A stretch of 64,000 bases of DNA, taken from positions 124,001 through 188,000 of the forward strand of contig NZ_BSTQ01000007.1 of assembly GCF_030269605.1 (NCBI RefSeq), in the 5' to 3' direction. A program made the translations under genes and the position numbers. This stretch comes from Lentzea sp. NBRC 105346 (GTDB lineage: Bacteria > Actinomycetota > Actinomycetes > Mycobacteriales > Pseudonocardiaceae). The number at the start of each line of letters is the position of its first letter. Position 1 is the stretch's first letter. The notes beneath the pieces are model-generated. The model saw nothing but the letters and a program-made list of their open reading frames with translations, was not told the DNA's origin and ran no database searches. This document shows positions 18,211 to 28,137 of this stretch, piece after piece.

Positions 18211-18957
18211 CTAGTCGGACGGCTCGCGCAGCCGGGCCAGCAGGGCCCGGTCGTGCTTGTCGAACGCCTCGTCCGGCAACGCTTCCAGCAGATCTGGTCG
18301 CCGCTCGAACGTCCGCGTGAGTGATTGGTCACGCCGCCAGCGCTCGATCGCCTTGTGGTTGCCCGACCGCAGCACGTCCGGAACGGCCAGCTCACGCCAC
18401 ACCTCGGGGCGCGTGTAACTGGGGCCTTCCAGCAGACCGTCCTGGAACGAGTCCTCGGCGTGCGACTTCGGGTTGCCCAGCACGCCCGGCAGCAGGCGGG
18501 CGACGGCCTCCACGATCGCCAGCACGGCGACCTCGCCGCCGACCAGCACGTAGTCGCCGATGGACACCTCGTCGACCCGCATCCGCCGCGACGCGTCCTC
18601 GACGACGCGCTGGTCGATGCCCTCGTAACGGCCGCACGCGAACACCAGGTGCGACTCGGCCGCGAACTCGTGCGCGACCGCCTGCGTGAACGGGCGCCCG
18701 GCCGGCGTCGGCACGATCAGCCGCGTCTGCTCGGTGCACACGTCATCGAGCGCGGGGCCCCAGATGTCGGCCTTCATGACCATGCCCGGACCGCCGCCGT
18801 ACGGGCTGTCGTCGACGGCCTTGTGCACGTCGTGCGTCCAGTCCCGCAGGTCGTGGACGTCGACGCTGATCAGGCCCTTGTCGATCGCCTTCCCCAGCAG
18901 CGCCGCCCGCAGCGGCGCCAGGTACTCGGGGAAGATCGTGACGACGTCAATCCGCAT
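18211..18957 (-). CDS. trmD: tRNA (guanine-N1)-methyltransferase
   Basis: SPOUT-class enzyme forming m1G37 in tRNA to prevent frameshifting, 248 residues. The start [17 protein letters not shown] is diagnostic. The knotted SAM site is formed by [14 protein letters not shown] and [31 protein letters not shown]. The end of rimM overlaps its start by 11 bases. Confidence 0.97.
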   Translation of the reverse strand: MRIDVVTIFPEYLAPLRAALLGKAIDKGLISVDVHDLRDWTHDVHKAVDDSPYGGGPGMVMKADIWGPALDDVCTEQTRLIVPTPAGRPFTQAVAHEFAAESHLVFACGRYEGIDQRVVEDASRRMRVDEVSIGDYVLVGGEVAVLAIVEAVARLLPGVLGNPKSHAEDSFQDGLLEGPSYTRPEVWRELAVPDVLRSGNHKAIERWRRDQSLTRTFERRPDLLEALPDEAFDKHDRALLARLREPSD

Positions 18958-19465
18958 CGAGCAGGCCCTCTGGCGGGTCGATCACGACGCGGCCGCCGGC
19001 CACGTCCACGGTCGGCACGATCTCGCGCACGAACGGGATCAGCGCCTCGCCGTTCGGGCGGTTCACGACCAGCAGCTCGCCACCGGGACCGTGCACGATC
19101 TCCTTGACGGTGCCGATCGACGTGCCGTCGAGCAGCTGCGCGTCGAGGCCCTCGAGCTCGTGGTCGTAGAACTCGTCCGGGTCGTCGGTCGGCGGGAGGT
19201 CGGCGGTGCTGCCCAGCAGCAACGTGCCGCGCAACGCCTCCGCGACGTCCCTCGTGACGACTTCCTCGAAACGCACGAGCAGCCGCCCGGCATGAGGCCG
19301 GGCGGCTGCCACGGTGAGGCTTCGGGACGTGCCGTCGCGCAGCTTGGCCTGCATCTTCGCCCCAAGCGCGAAACGCATCTCAGGTGAATCAGTACGCACG
19401 TCAACGGCGAGTTCGCCAGTGATCCCGTGCGCCTTGGCAACCCGCCCGACGACGACAGTGCCCAT
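18947..19465 (-). CDS. rimM: Ribosome maturation factor RimM
   Basis: A 172-residue 16S rRNA-processing factor that acts on the 30S head with ribosomal protein S19. The N-terminal domain carries [18 protein letters not shown]; the C-terminal PRC-barrel carries [23 protein letters not shown] and ends [12 protein letters not shown] long nested inverted repeat sits directly upstream, between it and the KH protein gene. Confidence 0.96.
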   Translation of the reverse strand: MGTVVVGRVAKAHGITGELAVDVRTDSPEMRFALGAKMQAKLRDGTSRSLTVAAARPHAGRLLVRFEEVVTRDVAEALRGTLLLGSTADLPPTDDPDEFYDHELEGLDAQLLDGTSIGTVKEIVHGPGGELLVVNRPNGEALIPFVREIVPTVDVAGGRVVIDPPEGLLDAD

Positions 19466-19487
19466 TTGCCCTCGCTCCGCTCGGGCG

Positions 19488-19595
19488 GCGATGCCGCCGA
19501 AAGCCGGTGTCTTCCCTCGTGATTTCGTGTGGCCAGCGCCCTAGGGGGCGCCGGCCACACGAAATGACTCAGTCCAGACACCGGCGCGGCATCGC
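19488..19595. repeat. 108-bp nested inverted repeat between the KH gene and rimM
   Basis: Three successive inverted-repeat segments fold into one long arm. The outer pair is GCGATGCCGC / GCGGCATCGC (19488-19497, 19586-19595). The middle pair is GCCGGTGTCT / AGACACCGGC (19503-19512, 19576-19585). The inner pair is 19 bp with a single mismatch and a 4-nt loop (19523-19541, 19546-19564). It could be an intra-operon terminator or processing site, or a miniature palindromic repeat element. Confidence 0.8.
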
Positions 19596-19625
19596 GTGCC
19601 CTCTTCAAACTTCGTTCAGCGAACG

Positions 19626-19865
19626 TCAGCGGTCGGTGTCGACCACGTCGACCCGGACACCACGACCGCCGATACCGGCCATCACGGTGCGCAGGGCCGT
19701 CGCGGTGCGACCGCCACGGCCGATCACCTTGCCGAGGTCGTCCGGGTGGACGTGGACCTCGAGGGTGCGGCCGCGGCGGGTCGTGACCAGGTTCACCCGG
19801 ACGTCGTCCGGGTGGTCGACGATGCCGCGAACGAGGTGTTCGAGGGCGTCAGCCAACAAACTCAC
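19626..19865 (-). CDS. KH-domain RNA-binding protein (KhpA/YlqC family)
   Basis: A 79-residue protein consisting of one KH domain with the GxxG loop in [16 protein letters not shown]. KhpA-type proteins bind RNA and, in Gram-positive bacteria, influence cell division and post-transcriptional control. Its ATG overlaps the end of rpsP by 4 bases, the universal order in Actinobacteria. Confidence 0.95.
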   Translation of the reverse strand: MSLLADALEHLVRGIVDHPDDVRVNLVTTRRGRTLEVHVHPDDLGKVIGRGGRTATALRTVMAGIGGRGVRVDVVDTDR

Positions 19866-20305
19866 GCCTCGTCCTTGGTGGCCTCGGCGTCAGCCTTGGG
19901 GGCCTCTTCGGCCTTCTTCGGCTTCTTCGCCTTCGGCGTGGTGGCCTCGGTCATCGGCTCCTCGTTCGCAGCGGCGAGCGCGGCGGCGAACAGGTCGGCC
20001 TTGGAGGTCTTCGGCTCCTTGACCTTCAGCGTGCCCTCGGCGCCCGGCAGGCCCTTGAACTTCTGCCAGTCACCGGTGATCTCGAGGATCCGCTGGACGG
20101 ACTCGGTCGGCTGCGCGCCGACGCCCAGCCAGTACTGCGCGCGCTCGGAGTCCACCGAGATGAAGGAGGGCTCCTCCTTCGGGTGGTACTTGCCGATCGT
20201 CTCGATGGCCTTGCCGTCGCGGCGGGTGCGCGCGTCGGCGACGACGATGCGGTAGTACGGCTGGCGGATCTTGCCGAGGCGCTGAAGCTTGATCTTGACG
20301 GCCAC
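19862..20305 (-). CDS. rpsP: 30S ribosomal protein S16
   Basis: Small-subunit protein S16: [27 protein letters not shown], then [11 protein letters not shown]. The GTG at 20305 with AGGAG in front is the family start; an apparent longer frame is spurious. The C-terminal half (after about residue 85) is an Ala/Lys/Glu-rich extension ending [10 protein letters not shown], usual for actinobacterial S16. It is the first gene of the core block and directly follows accessory DNA. Confidence 0.97.
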   Translation of the reverse strand: MAVKIKLQRLGKIRQPYYRIVVADARTRRDGKAIETIGKYHPKEEPSFISVDSERAQYWLGVGAQPTESVQRILEITGDWQKFKGLPGAEGTLKVKEPKTSKADLFAAALAAANEEPMTEATTPKAKKPKKAEEAPKADAEATKDEA

Positions 20306-20428
20306 TGGCCTGGTACTCCTTGAACTCTGTGTTGGTGGTTCGCACAGCCGCGGCCCGGGCAGAGGGGCCGACCGCGGCGGACAGACGGCCATTCTGCCAG
20401 ACGGGGTCCGCCGGTTCCGAATCGGGCC

Positions 20429-21196
20429 TCACAGGGTCCTGCGAAGGACCTCCGCGAATCCGGCGGGATCTTCTAGGAACCCGCCGTGGCCGCCGGGGAA
20501 CACCACCGGAGCACTGTCAAGTCGTTCGGCGAGCGCGTGAGCGGTCCGGGCCGCCAGCTGGTCGCCGGACGTCGCGCCGACGCCAACGACGACGCGCGCC
20601 GCCTTCAGACTCTCGACATCAGGCACATAACGGGTGGTTCCGAGGAACTCGTGCGCGAAGAACCGGCTGGAGTCCGCGAGATCCCGTTCCGAGGGCTCCG
20701 GCCTGTCACCGCCGTCGAGGCCGATGTTGCCCAGGAACCTCTGCATGGCCGCCTTCACCCCCTCACGGTGGAACAGCTCGATCAGGGCGTCGTTCTTGAC
20801 CCGAAACTCGGCGGCGTCGGGCAGGAACTCGAAGACGGGCGGCTCGTGCGCGACGAGCGTGCGCACCAGGTCCGGGTATCGGGCCACCAGCGCGAGACCG
20901 GTCACGCCACCGCCGCTGCTGCCGAACACGTCGGCGTTCGCGAACCCCAGTGCGGCGATCAACGCCGCGAGGTCGTCGGCCCGCAGGTCGGGCGTGGAGT
21001 CCTGGGACGGGTCGTCCAGCACGCTGGCGGAGATGCCGCGCGGGTCGTGCGTGACGACCGTGTACTCGCTCGCCAGCGCGTCCGCCAGCGGCGCGAAGAA
21101 CCGGGCCGCCATCGGCGAGCCGGTGAGAATCAGGAGCGGACCTTTGCCGCGGACCTCGTAGTAGAGAACGCCATCGGGTGTCCTGAGTGTGGTCAC
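20429..21196 (-). CDS. Alpha/beta hydrolase
   Basis: A 255-residue alpha/beta-fold hydrolase. [22 protein letters not shown] leads to [10 protein letters not shown]. The nucleophile elbow reads [11 protein letters not shown] (GxSxG), and [14 protein letters not shown] and [12 protein letters not shown] carry the Asp/His region. The GTG at 21196 overlaps the preceding gene's stop as GTGA, which supports this start over an upstream one. Substrate unknown. It is the last gene of a three-gene minus-strand unit with the PxpA-like and CPBP genes. Confidence 0.88.
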   Translation of the reverse strand: MTTLRTPDGVLYYEVRGKGPLLILTGSPMAARFFAPLADALASEYTVVTHDPRGISASVLDDPSQDSTPDLRADDLAALIAALGFANADVFGSSGGGVTGLALVARYPDLVRTLVAHEPPVFEFLPDAAEFRVKNDALIELFHREGVKAAMQRFLGNIGLDGGDRPEPSERDLADSSRFFAHEFLGTTRYVPDVESLKAARVVVGVGATSGDQLAARTAHALAERLDSAPVVFPGGHGGFLEDPAGFAEVLRRTL

Positions 21197-21930
21197 TCCA
21201 CAAATGATGCGACGGTCCCCAACGCCGCGCGAACGGCTTTCGCATGTTCGACCGCGCCCGGAGTGTCGCCGTGCACGCACAACGACTCGGCGGAGGTCTT
21301 CAGCACGGTGCCGTCGACGGCCACGATCTCACCGTGATCGGCGAGCCTGCGCGCCCGTTCCACGACCGCTGCGGTGTCCGTGAGCAAGGCGTTCGGCTGC
21401 GAGCGCGGCACGAGCGTGCCCTCCGGCGTGTAGCCGCGGTCCGCGAACGCCTCCTCGACGGCACGCAGACCGGCGCGAGCAGCACTTTCCAACAGCTTCG
21501 AACCGGGCAACCCGAGCACGGGCAGTTCGCCGAACGCCTTGACCGCGTCGACCACGGCCTGCGCCTGCACCGAATGGTGCACGGTGGCGTTGTAGAGAGC
21601 GCCGTGCGGCTTCACGTACGCGACGCGCGTGCCGGCCGCGCGGGCGCACGCCTCCAGCGCCCCGATCTGGTACAGCACGTCGTCCGCCAGCTCGCGCGGA
21701 TCGGCGTCGATGAACCGCCGCCCGAACCCGGCGAGGTCGCGATAGGACACCTGCGCCCCCACGACGACACCGCGTTCCGCTGCCCACACACAGACGCGGC
21801 GCATGGTCGACGGATCGCCCGCGTGGAACCCGCACGCGACGTTCGCGCTGGTGATGGCGTCCAGCAACGCCTCGTCGTCGCCGAGCCGCCAGATGCCGAA
21901 GCCCTCGCCGAGGTCGCTGTTGAGGTCCAT
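21193..21930 (-). CDS. pxpA: LamB/YcsF-family 5-oxoprolinase subunit A
   Basis: A 245-residue protein of the LamB/YcsF family: [33 protein letters not shown] and [10 protein letters not shown] are hallmark motifs. In Bacillus and E. coli PxpA works with PxpB and PxpC to open 5-oxoproline to glutamate using ATP. No PxpB or PxpC gene is visible here, so the complex must be completed elsewhere or this copy has a different role. The ATG overlaps the stop of the CPBP protease gene. Confidence 0.92.
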   Translation of the reverse strand: MDLNSDLGEGFGIWRLGDDEALLDAITSANVACGFHAGDPSTMRRVCVWAAERGVVVGAQVSYRDLAGFGRRFIDADPRELADDVLYQIGALEACARAAGTRVAYVKPHGALYNATVHHSVQAQAVVDAVKAFGELPVLGLPGSKLLESAARAGLRAVEEAFADRGYTPEGTLVPRSQPNALLTDTAAVVERARRLADHGEIVAVDGTVLKTSAESLCVHGDTPGAVEHAKAVRAALGTVASFVE

Positions 21931-22715
21931 CAGGCCGGGATCACTCCGATCGAGACCAGCAGGAGGGTCAGGCCGGGCAGGAAGTTGTTCATGATGTGCG
22001 CGACGATGCTGGCTCCGAGCTTGCGCGTGACCAGCCGCGCGATACCGATCGGGATCGCGATGACCAGCAGCAACGCCGTGCGCAACGGTTCGAGGTGGCT
22101 GATCGCGAAGATCACGGTCGTCAGCGCGAGCGCGGCCCAGCCACTCCACTGCTGCCGTTCGACCGCGCCCCACAGCAGGCCACGGAAGATGATCTCCTCG
22201 CAGACCGGCCCGATGAAGCACACGAACACGAACATCGTGACGGCCGCGGCGACCGGCAGCGACGCCTGGGTGACCAGGTCGCCGACGGCGGACGTGGCGT
22301 TCTGCTCACCGACGATCTTGGCCCACACGTTGGCGGCGACGTAGGTGAGCACGAGGCCGACGACGCCGAGCTTGAGCCCGATGGCGACGTCCTCCTTGGA
22401 GAACCCGAACCGCAGGTCGACGACCGGACCGTTGCCGCGCACCTTGGTGATCACGATCGCGGCGAGCGCGGCCAGCACGGTCGGCGCGATCGAGCCGATC
22501 AGGACGTAGGTGACCGAGTTGTGGTAGTTCGCGCCGTAGCTGGCGGCGAGCGCCGTGATGAACACCGCGGACATGATGAAGACGGCCTCGACGAGCAGGA
22601 ACGCGCCGAAGCCCCAACGCTGTCCCGCCCGTTCCGGGGCAGGGGTGGATCCGACGGCGCGCACGCTCTCGAAGAGGCTGGCGGGGCGCGGCTCCGGGGA
22701 CTCGGACGGGGTCAC
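21930..22715 (-). CDS. CPBP-family intramembrane metalloprotease
   Basis: A 261-residue polytopic membrane protein with about six to eight hydrophobic helices. The Abi/CAAX signature is present as [12 protein letters not shown] (EExxxR), [13 protein letters not shown] and [10 protein letters not shown]. Such proteins process prenylated or bacteriocin-like peptides, or give immunity. Proximity to the RiPP cluster (LuxR gene 94 bases upstream) makes a role in peptide processing or self-protection possible, but the gene is coupled to pxpA and the hydrolase rather than to the cluster. Confidence 0.88.
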   Translation of the reverse strand: MTPSESPEPRPASLFESVRAVGSTPAPERAGQRWGFGAFLLVEAVFIMSAVFITALAASYGANYHNSVTYVLIGSIAPTVLAALAAIVITKVRGNGPVVDLRFGFSKEDVAIGLKLGVVGLVLTYVAANVWAKIVGEQNATSAVGDLVTQASLPVAAAVTMFVFVCFIGPVCEEIIFRGLLWGAVERQQWSGWAALALTTVIFAISHLEPLRTALLLVIAIPIGIARLVTRKLGASIVAHIMNNFLPGLTLLLVSIGVIPA

Positions 22716-22808
22716 GGAAAGCCACCCTAGTCACGCTGATGCGAAGTTCAGGTATACGACCGGTAGCACAACCTACGTGGCGTACCCGATCACCCGATCG
22801 CCGAAACA

Positions 22809-25070
22809 TCACCCCGCGCGCTGGGCCACCAGCCTCGCCAGCTCGACCCGCGACCGGACCCCGAGCACCTGGAAGACCTTGCGCAAGTGGAACGCCACGG
22901 TGTGCGGCGACAGGAACATCTGATCCGCCACCTCACGGTTGGACAGACCGCGCGCGACCAGCTCGGCGGCGGTCCGCTGCGTCTCGGTCAGGCAGTCCCA
23001 GCCGGACGTGGCGCGGTCGCGGTAGGTCCAGTGCCGGTGCCGCACACCGAACGCGCGCAGCCGCCTCCGCACCCGTGCGGCATCACGGACGGCGCCGATG
23101 CGCGAGTAGGTCTTGTTGGCTGTTTCCAACGCGTCGACCTCACCGGTCAGCGCACCCAGGTCCTCGGCCGCGGACGCCGACTCCCACGGGTCCTCGTGCC
23201 GGTCGGCGGCGGTCGCGAGTGCCCCCGCGTCGCGGTCGAGCAGACCCCGTGCGTGGGTCGCGGCCGCCGAACCGGGGGTCAGCGACTCGGCGACGCGGAC
23301 GATCTCCTCGGCCTCGGCCACCCGATCGGTCGCGAGCGCGACCCGGACCTGCCACGCGGCCGCACCGGGTTCGTCGGCCAGCAGCAGCGAGGACGCCGAC
23401 AACTCGATCGGGCCGCCGCGGGCCTCGGTGAGCAGCGTCGTCGCCCACTGGCACTGCACGGCGCCCAGCCACGTCTCCGCGACGAACGCCCAGTCGCCGA
23501 ACTTCACGGAGTGGACCTCACCTTCGCGGATGGCCGCGGTCGCCAGCACGGCCAGTGCCGGACCGACCCAGGGCCGCGCGTCGGTGGCCGCGACGGCCGC
23601 CTGCGCTTCCCGAACCGCCTCGCGGTGCTGGCCGGTGCGCAGCAACCGCCGCGCGCGATGGGCGGCGAGCGCCGCGTCGCAGAACGGGTGACCGGACGGG
23701 ACGCCGGGGATGTCGATGCCGGGCAGGCACTGCGCCAGCATCCAGCGCAGGTGCGCGTCCGGCCCGATCTCCACGACCCGCTCGGCCAGTTGTGCGGCCA
23801 CCGACGGGTTGCCGCCGGCCAACTCGATCATCGCCAGACCGGTCAGCGTGACGGCATCGGACGGCAGCTCGTCGCGCAGCCGTTCGGCGAGCGTGCGCGC
23901 CTCCGCGAATTCTCCGCGCAGCACCAGCGCCAGCAGCAGCACGCGCTGCGCCGTGAGCCGGCCGTGCCGGGCCGTGCCGGGGGTGGCCAGCACCTGACGA
24001 GCCTCGGCCATGGCCTCGTCGACCAGGCCGGCGGCCAGCGCGGACGATGCCCGGTGGCAGCGCAGGTCGACCGGCCCGGTCAGCAGCTCGTGAACCTCTC
24101 GGCGCAGCTCGGTGCGCACCGGGCCGGGAATGCACTCGACGAGCGCGCGCCGCACCACGGGGTGGCGGAACTCGATCCGTTCGTCGCACTCGCGCACGAC
24201 GTCGGCGTCGAACGCCTCGCGCAGCAACGGGAGCACGGACGCGGTGGTGCGGCTCATCAGCTTCGCCACATCACCGACGGCGAACGCGTCGCCCACCACC
24301 GCCGCGACCTCCAGCAGGTGACGGCATTCGGCGGACACCCCGTGCAGGTGGTGGCGCGCGAGCGACGCGATGCCGGCCGGCAGCGACGAGGCGGACCGCA
24401 CCGCGTGCGCGCCGTCGACCTCCACGCCCTCCTCGTCGCGCAACAGCTCGAGCAGGCCGATCAGCAACGACGGGTTGCCGCCCGCACCGGCGACCAGCCG
24501 GGCGAGGCCACGACCGGGCGGCGCACCGAGCACGTCCGCCGCGACCTCGGCGGCTGCCGCCGCGGAGAGCGGGCGCAGCTCGACCCGGGTCGCGCCGCCG
24601 TCGCGCAGGGCCGACCACAGCTTGCCGAGCAGCGGGTTCCCGGTGTCCCGCCGCGCGAGCACCCACGCCACGCGCCGGTGGGCCAGGCGTTCCGTGATGG
24701 TGTGCAGCGCGGTGAACGTCGTCGGGTCGGCCCAGTGCAGGTCGTCCAGCACGATCAGCACCGGACCCGCGGACTCCCGTCGTTCGAGCTCGGCCGACAG
24801 CCCGTCGAGACCGGCGCCACCCCAGACGGGGGCGCCGAGCGCGTCGAGCAGCGGCGCCAGCGCAATCTGCTGGTACAGCTGGTCACCACGACCGGCGAGC
24901 ACCTCGACGCCGTCGCGCGCGGCACAGGCCGCGACCTCGTGCAACAGCCTCGTCTTGCCGATGCCGGCCGCGCCGTCGACCAGCACCACCGCGCCACGAC
25001 GGCGCACCGCGCTCACCAGTTCCCGAAGCTCGGCCTCACGACCTCGTAACGAAACCGCCGCCGATTTCAT
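22809..25070 (-). CDS. LAL/MalT-type LuxR-family transcriptional regulator
   Basis: A 753-residue large ATP-binding regulator. The N-terminal AAA-like domain has Walker A VDGAAGIGKTRLLHEV (residues 31-46) and VLIVLDDLHWADPTT as Walker B. A long helical repeat region follows, and the C-terminus is a LuxR HTH (LTETQRTAAELVARGLSNRE, then FLSPHTVAFHLRKVFQVLGV). LALs typically activate antibiotic clusters. The eighth codon is TTA, the rare leucine codon that depends on bldA-type tRNA in filamentous actinomycetes. It is the last gene of the RiPP block and has a near-perfect palindrome upstream. Confidence 0.9.
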   Translation of the reverse strand: MKSAAVSLRGREAELRELVSAVRRRGAVVLVDGAAGIGKTRLLHEVAACAARDGVEVLAGRGDQLYQQIALAPLLDALGAPVWGGAGLDGLSAELERRESAGPVLIVLDDLHWADPTTFTALHTITERLAHRRVAWVLARRDTGNPLLGKLWSALRDGGATRVELRPLSAAAAAEVAADVLGAPPGRGLARLVAGAGGNPSLLIGLLELLRDEEGVEVDGAHAVRSASSLPAGIASLARHHLHGVSAECRHLLEVAAVVGDAFAVGDVAKLMSRTTASVLPLLREAFDADVVRECDERIEFRHPVVRRALVECIPGPVRTELRREVHELLTGPVDLRCHRASSALAAGLVDEAMAEARQVLATPGTARHGRLTAQRVLLLALVLRGEFAEARTLAERLRDELPSDAVTLTGLAMIELAGGNPSVAAQLAERVVEIGPDAHLRWMLAQCLPGIDIPGVPSGHPFCDAALAAHRARRLLRTGQHREAVREAQAAVAATDARPWVGPALAVLATAAIREGEVHSVKFGDWAFVAETWLGAVQCQWATTLLTEARGGPIELSASSLLLADEPGAAAWQVRVALATDRVAEAEEIVRVAESLTPGSAAATHARGLLDRDAGALATAADRHEDPWESASAAEDLGALTGEVDALETANKTYSRIGAVRDAARVRRRLRAFGVRHRHWTYRDRATSGWDCLTETQRTAAELVARGLSNREVADQMFLSPHTVAFHLRKVFQVLGVRSRVELARLVAQRAG

Positions 25071-25097
25071 GCAGGTGACGTTATCGAGATATGTGAC

Positions 25098-25121
25098 GAA
25101 TCAATAGGTATCTATAGATTC
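25098..25121. promoter_or_regulatory. Palindrome upstream of the LuxR gene
   Basis: GAATCAATAG, four bases, then CTATAGATTC gives 10-bp arms with one mismatch in an AT-rich island. It lies 28 bases before the LuxR start and overlaps the stop of the ABC permease. The position suits an operator for auto-regulation of the LuxR gene. Confidence 0.5.
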
Positions 25122-25896
25122 ATTGGGCGACCGCCATTTGATACCGCCGAATTGACAGTGGAATCACTACTAGGCAGATCAACAACGGCCAGACCACCGC
25201 CGCGACAACGGGGTGCTGCATGGGAAGTGCCTCACCGGAGTACCCGATCGGGTTTCCCCACAGCTCACGGCAGGCGGCGACCGTCGCGCTGAACGGGTTC
25301 CAGGCGGCGACCGGCTGCAGCCAGCCGGGCATGTGCGCCACCGGCATGATCGCGTTCGACAGGAAGGTGAGCGGCATCCCCCAGATCATCCCGAAGTTGG
25401 TGGCGGCCTCGACGCTGGGCGCGGACGCGCCGACGAGCACCCCGACCCAGCTGAACGCGAACCCGAAAAGCAACAGAACGCCAATACCCGTAACGAAAGG
25501 CAGCAGATCGGTGTGCACCCGCCAGCCGATCAGCAGCCCGAACAGCAGCATGATCACGATCACCAGCGCGCTCTGCGCGAGGTCCGCGAGAGTCCGGCCG
25601 ACGAGCACGGCCGAGCGCGAGATGGGCAGCGCCTGGAACCGGTCGACGACCCCGCGCTGCCGGTCGGCCGCGAGCCCGGTCGCGGTCGGCACGGCAGCGA
25701 TCACCATGGTCATCGTCGCGATTCCGGGCAGCACGAATTCGCGGTAGTCACCACCGCCGGGCACCACGATTCCGTCAGCGAAGACATATCCGAAAAGCAG
25801 CAGGAACACGACCGGCTGGAACGCCGTCAAAATGATCATCTGCGGCATCCGGCGAATGCGCAGCAGATTGCGCCCGGTCAGGACCAGACCGTCCAT
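25120..25896 (-). CDS. ABC-2 type transporter permease
   Basis: A 258-residue membrane protein with six predicted helices and the DrrB/ABC-2 pattern (FQPVVFLLLFGYVF, RFQALPISRSAVLVGR, WGMPLTFLSNAIMPVAHMPGWLQPVAAWNPFS). It pairs with the ATPase encoded immediately upstream (overlapping TGATG). Together they should form a DrrAB-like exporter for the cluster's peptide product, also serving as self-resistance. Confidence 0.92.
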   Translation of the reverse strand: MDGLVLTGRNLLRIRRMPQMIILTAFQPVVFLLLFGYVFADGIVVPGGGDYREFVLPGIATMTMVIAAVPTATGLAADRQRGVVDRFQALPISRSAVLVGRTLADLAQSALVIVIMLLFGLLIGWRVHTDLLPFVTGIGVLLLFGFAFSWVGVLVGASAPSVEAATNFGMIWGMPLTFLSNAIMPVAHMPGWLQPVAAWNPFSATVAACRELWGNPIGYSGEALPMQHPVVAAVVWPLLICLVVIPLSIRRYQMAVAQ

Positions 25897-26816
25897 CAGC
25901 TCCCCTTCTTACCGGTCAGGGACAGGAAAACGTCGTCGAGAGTGGGTTTGCGCAACGCGATGTCGGCCACGGCGACCCCGCGGGCGTCCAGCTCGCGCAG
26001 CGCCTCCGCGAGTGCGGCGGCGCCGCCCGTGACGGGCGCGGTCACGTGTTCGCCGTCAGCGCGCACCGAGCCCGACGCCACCGTGGACAACGCCTCGACG
26101 GCGGCGGGTGCGCCGGACGAGTCGGGCAGCACGACCTCGACCTGTTCGCCGCCGATCTTCGCCTTGAGCTCGTCGGGCGTGCCGTTCGCGATCACCTTGC
26201 CCGCGTCGACGACGGCGATCCGGTTCGCGAGCCGGTCGGCCTCCTCCAGGTACTGCGTGGTGAGCAACACGGTCGTGCCGTCCGCCACCAGACCCGTGAT
26301 CAGGCCCCACAACGCGAGCCTGCTGCGCGGGTCCAGCCCGGTCGTCGGCTCGTCCAGGAACAGCACCTCCGGCCGGCCCACGAGCGCCGCGGCGAGATCG
26401 AGCCGGCGAGCGGTGCCGCCGGAGTAGGTGCCCGCGGGCCGGTCCGCGACCTCGGTCAGCTCGAACTGCTCCAGCAGCTCGGCCACGCGCACGGGCACGT
26501 TGCCAACGCGCAGCAGCCTGCCGATCAGCTCCAGGTTCTCGCGCCCGGTGAGCAGCTCGTCGACGGCGGCGTGCTGGCCGGACAGCCCGATGAGCCGCCG
26601 CACCTCGTGCGGACGCGCGGTGACGTCGTGGCCACCCACAACGGCCCTGCCCGCGTCGGGACGGGTCAGCGTGCTCAGCACCCGCACGGCGGTCGTCTTG
26701 CCCGCGCCGTTGGGGCCGAGCAGGCCGAACACCGTGCCCTGCGGCACGTCGAGGTCGAGCCCGTCCAGCGCTTTGACGTCGCGATAGGACTTGACCAGTC
26801 CTTCTGCCGTGATCAC
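25896..26816 (-). CDS. ABC transporter ATP-binding protein (DrrA type)
   Basis: A 306-residue ATPase: Walker A GLLGPNGAGKTT (residues 31-42), Q-loop region, signature YSGGTARRLDLAAAL, Walker B VLFLDEPTTGLDP. It has the C-terminal extension of about 70 residues typical of DrrA-like exporters. It overlaps the SagB-type dehydrogenase gene by 4 bases and the permease by TGATG, so biosynthesis and export are in one operon. Confidence 0.94.
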   Translation of the reverse strand: MITAEGLVKSYRDVKALDGLDLDVPQGTVFGLLGPNGAGKTTAVRVLSTLTRPDAGRAVVGGHDVTARPHEVRRLIGLSGQHAAVDELLTGRENLELIGRLLRVGNVPVRVAELLEQFELTEVADRPAGTYSGGTARRLDLAAALVGRPEVLFLDEPTTGLDPRSRLALWGLITGLVADGTTVLLTTQYLEEADRLANRIAVVDAGKVIANGTPDELKAKIGGEQVEVVLPDSSGAPAAVEALSTVASGSVRADGEHVTAPVTGGAAALAEALRELDARGVAVADIALRKPTLDDVFLSLTGKKGS

Positions 26817-28126
26817 GGCACACTCCTTTCCAGTGAGACGCCGGGCCTGCGCACGCCGACGAGCAGCATCGTCAGCGTGCGTGCCGACGTGAGCCCGAGC
26901 GCCCGGTCTGATTCCTCGGTCGTGCCGTCGGAGTTGATGCGCGCGTCGAGGCCCTGTCCCGCCGCGGCCAGCGCCGCCCGGTGCACGGCGACGCCCGTGC
27001 GGATGTGCCGGACCCGCACCGCACGGTCCCCGGACTCGGCGATCTCGCGTTCGATGTCACCGGCGATGAACACGGCGGCCGCGGCCTCGTGAAAGGACAG
27101 CCGGGTCCACAACGCCCACCGGTGCGCGATCCGGGACACGTCGGTCTCCAGCGGGGTGAGGTCGCGGTCGTAGGCACCGGGCCGCAGGCCGGTCACCCGG
27201 TTGACGACGCAGCGCGCGTCCGGCCCGGCCGCGGCGAGGATCGCGCGCAGCTGGTCGATGGTGATCGCGGCCCGGCTGAACCCGTTGCGCGGCGAGGATC
27301 TCTGCGCGACACGCAGCTCCGGCGTGAAACCGAAGTCCTCGACGAAGTCCGCCGGCTGGGCGAGCACCGCGGCGTGCAGGCGGGCGGTCGCGGGCAGCTC
27401 CGTGGCGATCGACGGCGCCGGGTCCGCGACCTGCGCGTACGGGATCGCCAGCAGGTCCTCGGCGTCCGGACCGCGTGAGCCCTCGCCGATGGCCAGCACG
27501 GCCATCGCGGTCTCACGGAACGCGTCGAGCCCGAGCAGTGCGTTGACCCGGCGGTCGTCGAACCCCAGCCGCACGCGGAAGTCCTTCAGGCACAACGCCT
27601 GCGCCACCAGGACGCCGATGTCCTGCGCGATCGGCCGGTAGGCGAACTCACGGTACTTGAACCCGGTGCGCCAGAACGTGCTGGCGAGGACCAGCACCAG
27701 CTCCGGCGTCTCCCCGGTCAACGCCCGGCGGTGATCACCGCGGCGCACGACGTCGAGCACGTGGTGCGCGGGATCGTAGTGGTAGAGCGCGAACTCGTCG
27801 GCGACGTAGACCTCCGACGGATACCGCGCGCCACCGGACGGCACGATCCGGCCGGTCGCGACGACCGGCGTGGCGTGCGCGGGAAACCCATGCGACTCCT
27901 TGCTGGTCGCGGTGGCGAGCCAGCTCGACGCGCCGAACGGGTAGGACCATCGCACGCGGGAAATGCCGTAGAGGTCGCGCAACAACGCACCGAAATCACC
28001 GGGCGGCACGCGTTCGGCGTCGAGGTAGGTCTTGAACGGCGCGGGCGCGGCCGACCAGTCGACCTCGAAGTCCGCCTCTCCCCTGCTGTGCGGCAGGTAG
28101 GCGAGCGCCGCCTCACCGATGCGCAT
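26813..28126 (-). CDS. SagB-type azoline dehydrogenase with duplicated nitroreductase fold
   Basis: The 437-residue protein matches SagB/McbC-type FMN-dependent dehydrogenases, which oxidise azolines to azoles. The first half holds the signature IVPSGGARYPSEVYVAD and TFWRTGFKYREFAYRPIAQDIGVLVAQAL. A second nitroreductase-like half begins near residue 260 (SSPRNGFSRAAITIDQLRAIL) and ends with DIEREIAESGDRAVRVRHI. The start at 28126 is chosen because MRIGEAALAYLPHSRGEADF lacks the low-complexity upstream part of the longer frame. It follows the YcaO gene after 11 bases. Confidence 0.88.
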   Translation of the reverse strand: MRIGEAALAYLPHSRGEADFEVDWSAAPAPFKTYLDAERVPPGDFGALLRDLYGISRVRWSYPFGASSWLATATSKESHGFPAHATPVVATGRIVPSGGARYPSEVYVADEFALYHYDPAHHVLDVVRRGDHRRALTGETPELVLVLASTFWRTGFKYREFAYRPIAQDIGVLVAQALCLKDFRVRLGFDDRRVNALLGLDAFRETAMAVLAIGEGSRGPDAEDLLAIPYAQVADPAPSIATELPATARLHAAVLAQPADFVEDFGFTPELRVAQRSSPRNGFSRAAITIDQLRAILAAAGPDARCVVNRVTGLRPGAYDRDLTPLETDVSRIAHRWALWTRLSFHEAAAAVFIAGDIEREIAESGDRAVRVRHIRTGVAVHRAALAAAGQGLDARINSDGTTEESDRALGLTSARTLTMLLVGVRRPGVSLERSVP

Positions 28127-28137
28127 GGTTTCTCCTG

